Assembly: GCA_027382625.1 (NCBI GenBank)
Contig: JAJKFJ010021545.1
Span: forward strand, 1 to 17,792
Origin: Tetmemena sp. SeJ-2015
Lineage: Eukaryota; Ciliophora; Spirotrichea; Sporadotrichida; Oxytrichidae
Direction of reading: 5' to 3'
Length of the DNA: 17,792 nucleotides
The translations under genes and the position numbers were made by a program. The notes beneath the pieces are model-generated. The model saw only the letters and a list, made by a program, of their open reading frames with translations, did not search any database and had not been told where the DNA came from. This document shows positions 16,910 to 17,792 of the stretch, in pieces. Every line of letters starts with the position of its first letter. Positions within the stretch are counted from its first letter, which is position 1.

Positions 16910-17302
16910 TGCCTTGGAGCAGGCTCGTTACCATTGTATCAATAAAATTTGGGTACTTCAGTTAAATTAGAAATAAATCAGCCTTACTAAAATTTTAATT
17001 GGTTCCAATCTGACTTTAACTATTAAATCGACAGCACAAATTCAACCACCCAGTATGAAATAGAGGCAGTCAAAGATTTATCATTGATGCGGAAGTTTGA
17101 AAAGAAAGCCAAAAAAGAAAACAAATCTAGAAGAAATTTTCAACAGGCTATCAGAATTACGATATCATAGTTAGGATTAACAGAGGAAACTAGTGCTTTT
17201 GGACCAAAGATTAAGATCCTAGAAGATTCTAAATTATTCTTTTCTAAAAATGAGGGAAATAGAGATAACTATAAAATTAAATTTTTTTTCATTTTAAATT
17301 GA
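16910..17302 (+). CDS. Module C, unit 3: C-terminal coding segment
   Basis: Frame from CLG (16910) runs without shift to TGA 17300-17302. Blocks: GSLPLYQQNLGTSVKLEI, PYQNFNWFQSDF, VKDLSLMRKFEKKAKKENK, FQQAIRI, TEETSAFGPKIK. Codon pairs with unit 1 include CAA versus TAA for one Gln of QQN, and TAA versus CAA in the Gln after SDFNY/F. The first frame codon before C is TAA, so the left limit is near 16907. It ends eleven codons later than unit 2 because the TGA there is absent; those extra codons are Phe- and Lys-rich and probably not conserved. Forms a set with modules A and B of this unit. Confidence 0.78.
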
Positions 17303-17502
17303 GATGGCAATTCTTGATCATCAGCATTAAAATCATAATCTATAATTAAGGTTAATATCAAAGATGAGCAATCATAATGTTTAAGTTTTAATAAAGTTTA
17401 TTATTTTAAAAAATTATTCTGGTTGAGAGAAGAAGAGATATCATTTTGTTTTAAAATAATAAAATTGTTCATCAAAATAGCGAAAAAATTATGAATAAAT
17501 TG

Positions 17503-17790
17503 TCAAAGTTTATTAATTAGATAAAATTCATCCTTTAAGATCAAGCATTCCAAATTAGTTTCTTAAAAATAGAAAAGTGATAGAATGAAAGTCTGCTCAC
17601 AAGTTGAGCAAGGATAGCGACCGTCCACTTTCTAATGCTTCATATAGATCTTAGGTTTGTCTGAATGGACTTCCTTGATGTGCCGCTTGAGGCTCTGAGG
17701 ATATTCGAACTGTCGTTGACATTACTCGCATTCAAAAAGTTTCTTCTCCTCATTGATCTCTGGAGCAGCAACAAGAGGAGCATCAGGTGC
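17503..17790 (-). CDS. C2H2 zinc-finger protein segment, unit 3 (intact finger, runs off the right edge)
   Basis: Minus-strand frame entering from the edge: an Ala/Pro-rich linker APDAPLVAAPEINEEKK, then FECEQCQRQFEYPQSLKR-H-IKEV-H. This is a full C-x2-C-x12-H-x4-H finger: Cys codons 17730-17728 and 17721-17719, His codons 17682-17680 and 17667-17665, with the Phe and Leu of the C2H2 core in place. The residue between the cysteines includes a TAA-encoded Gln. About 20 residues on, YPCSTCEQTF begins a second finger (C-x2-C and Phe), but its Leu and His pair are not in the following sequence, which degenerates into spacer down to TGA 17503-17505. The second finger is probably completed by another segment. 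Known of the family: nucleic-acid binding. It converges with module C across about 200 bp. Confidence 0.8.
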
Positions 17791-17792
17791 GA

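Larger units (their letters stand above)
4820..17792 (+). repeat. Tandem array of three roughly 5-kb units with coding modules A, B, C and a zinc finger
   Basis: Unit starts judged from module A are 4824, 9925 and 15054, i.e. 5101 and 5129 bp apart. Module B, module C and the minus-strand zinc finger follow in the same order and orientation in all three units. Similarity is high in the modules and weak or absent between them. The array is degenerate: the shared AT-rich leader at 9480-9920 and 14610-15050 is missing in unit 1, and the inserts differ. A further zinc-finger remnant at 1-180 suggests an earlier unit to the left. Confidence 0.9.

Noticed and set aside
1..17792. Telomere-type repeats of spirotrich ciliates (CCCCAAAA) or other terminal arrays
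   Set aside because: None found on either strand. Absence of terminal arrays fits an internal germline region but does not prove it.
1..17792. CRISPR array or bacterial operon structure
   Set aside because: No regularly spaced short repeats, no ribosome-binding-site pattern, and the codon use and gene density are not bacterial.

Overview
This window looks like nuclear DNA of a protist that reads TAA and TAG as glutamine and stops only at TGA. A ciliate is most likely, and the pattern of short coding islands in very AT-rich, gene-poor DNA suggests the germline (micronuclear) genome of a spirotrich-like species. The codon reading is well supported. CAA, CAG, TAA and TAG replace each other at the same codon in aligned repeat copies, a C2H2 zinc finger is continuous only if a TAA between its two cysteines is Gln, and a helicase fragment aligns without gaps through three TAR codons. 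Read with the standard code, the window seems almost gene-free. The species and the germline status are inference: no telomere repeats are present, and other code-6 lineages (diplomonads, oxymonads, some green algae) cannot be excluded.

Layout. 1-180: decayed end of a zinc-finger copy. 373-985: GC-richer island with minus-strand open frames. 1110-3847: a near-perfect palindrome with 1229-bp arms and a 280-bp loop. Each arm carries the same 111-aa ORF and a divergent 54-aa ORF, and the loop carries a fragment of an SF1 (UPF1/SEN1-like) helicase. From about 4.8 kb to the right edge there are three head-to-tail copies of a roughly 5-kb unit. Each unit has, on the plus strand, module A (protein start, 4824 / 9925 / 15054), module B (6781 / 12345 / 15932) and module C (7586 / 12715 / 16910). 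On the minus strand each ends with a C2H2 zinc-finger segment (8250 / 13500 / 17503). Between the modules lies AT-rich DNA whose length and content differ between units. In unit 1 it includes a GC-rich 428-bp segment bounded by 15-bp direct repeats; in unit 2 it includes a 950-bp hairpin element and a copia-like remnant.

A simple reading is that modules A-B-C are consecutive coding segments of one unrecognised protein, separated by internal eliminated sequences, and that the zinc finger belongs to a convergent neighbour. Copies differ in health. Module A is best in unit 3, C is good in all three, and the zinc finger is intact only in unit 3 and broken in units 0, 1 and 2. I could not identify true pointer pairs, so the split into retained and eliminated DNA is a hypothesis.
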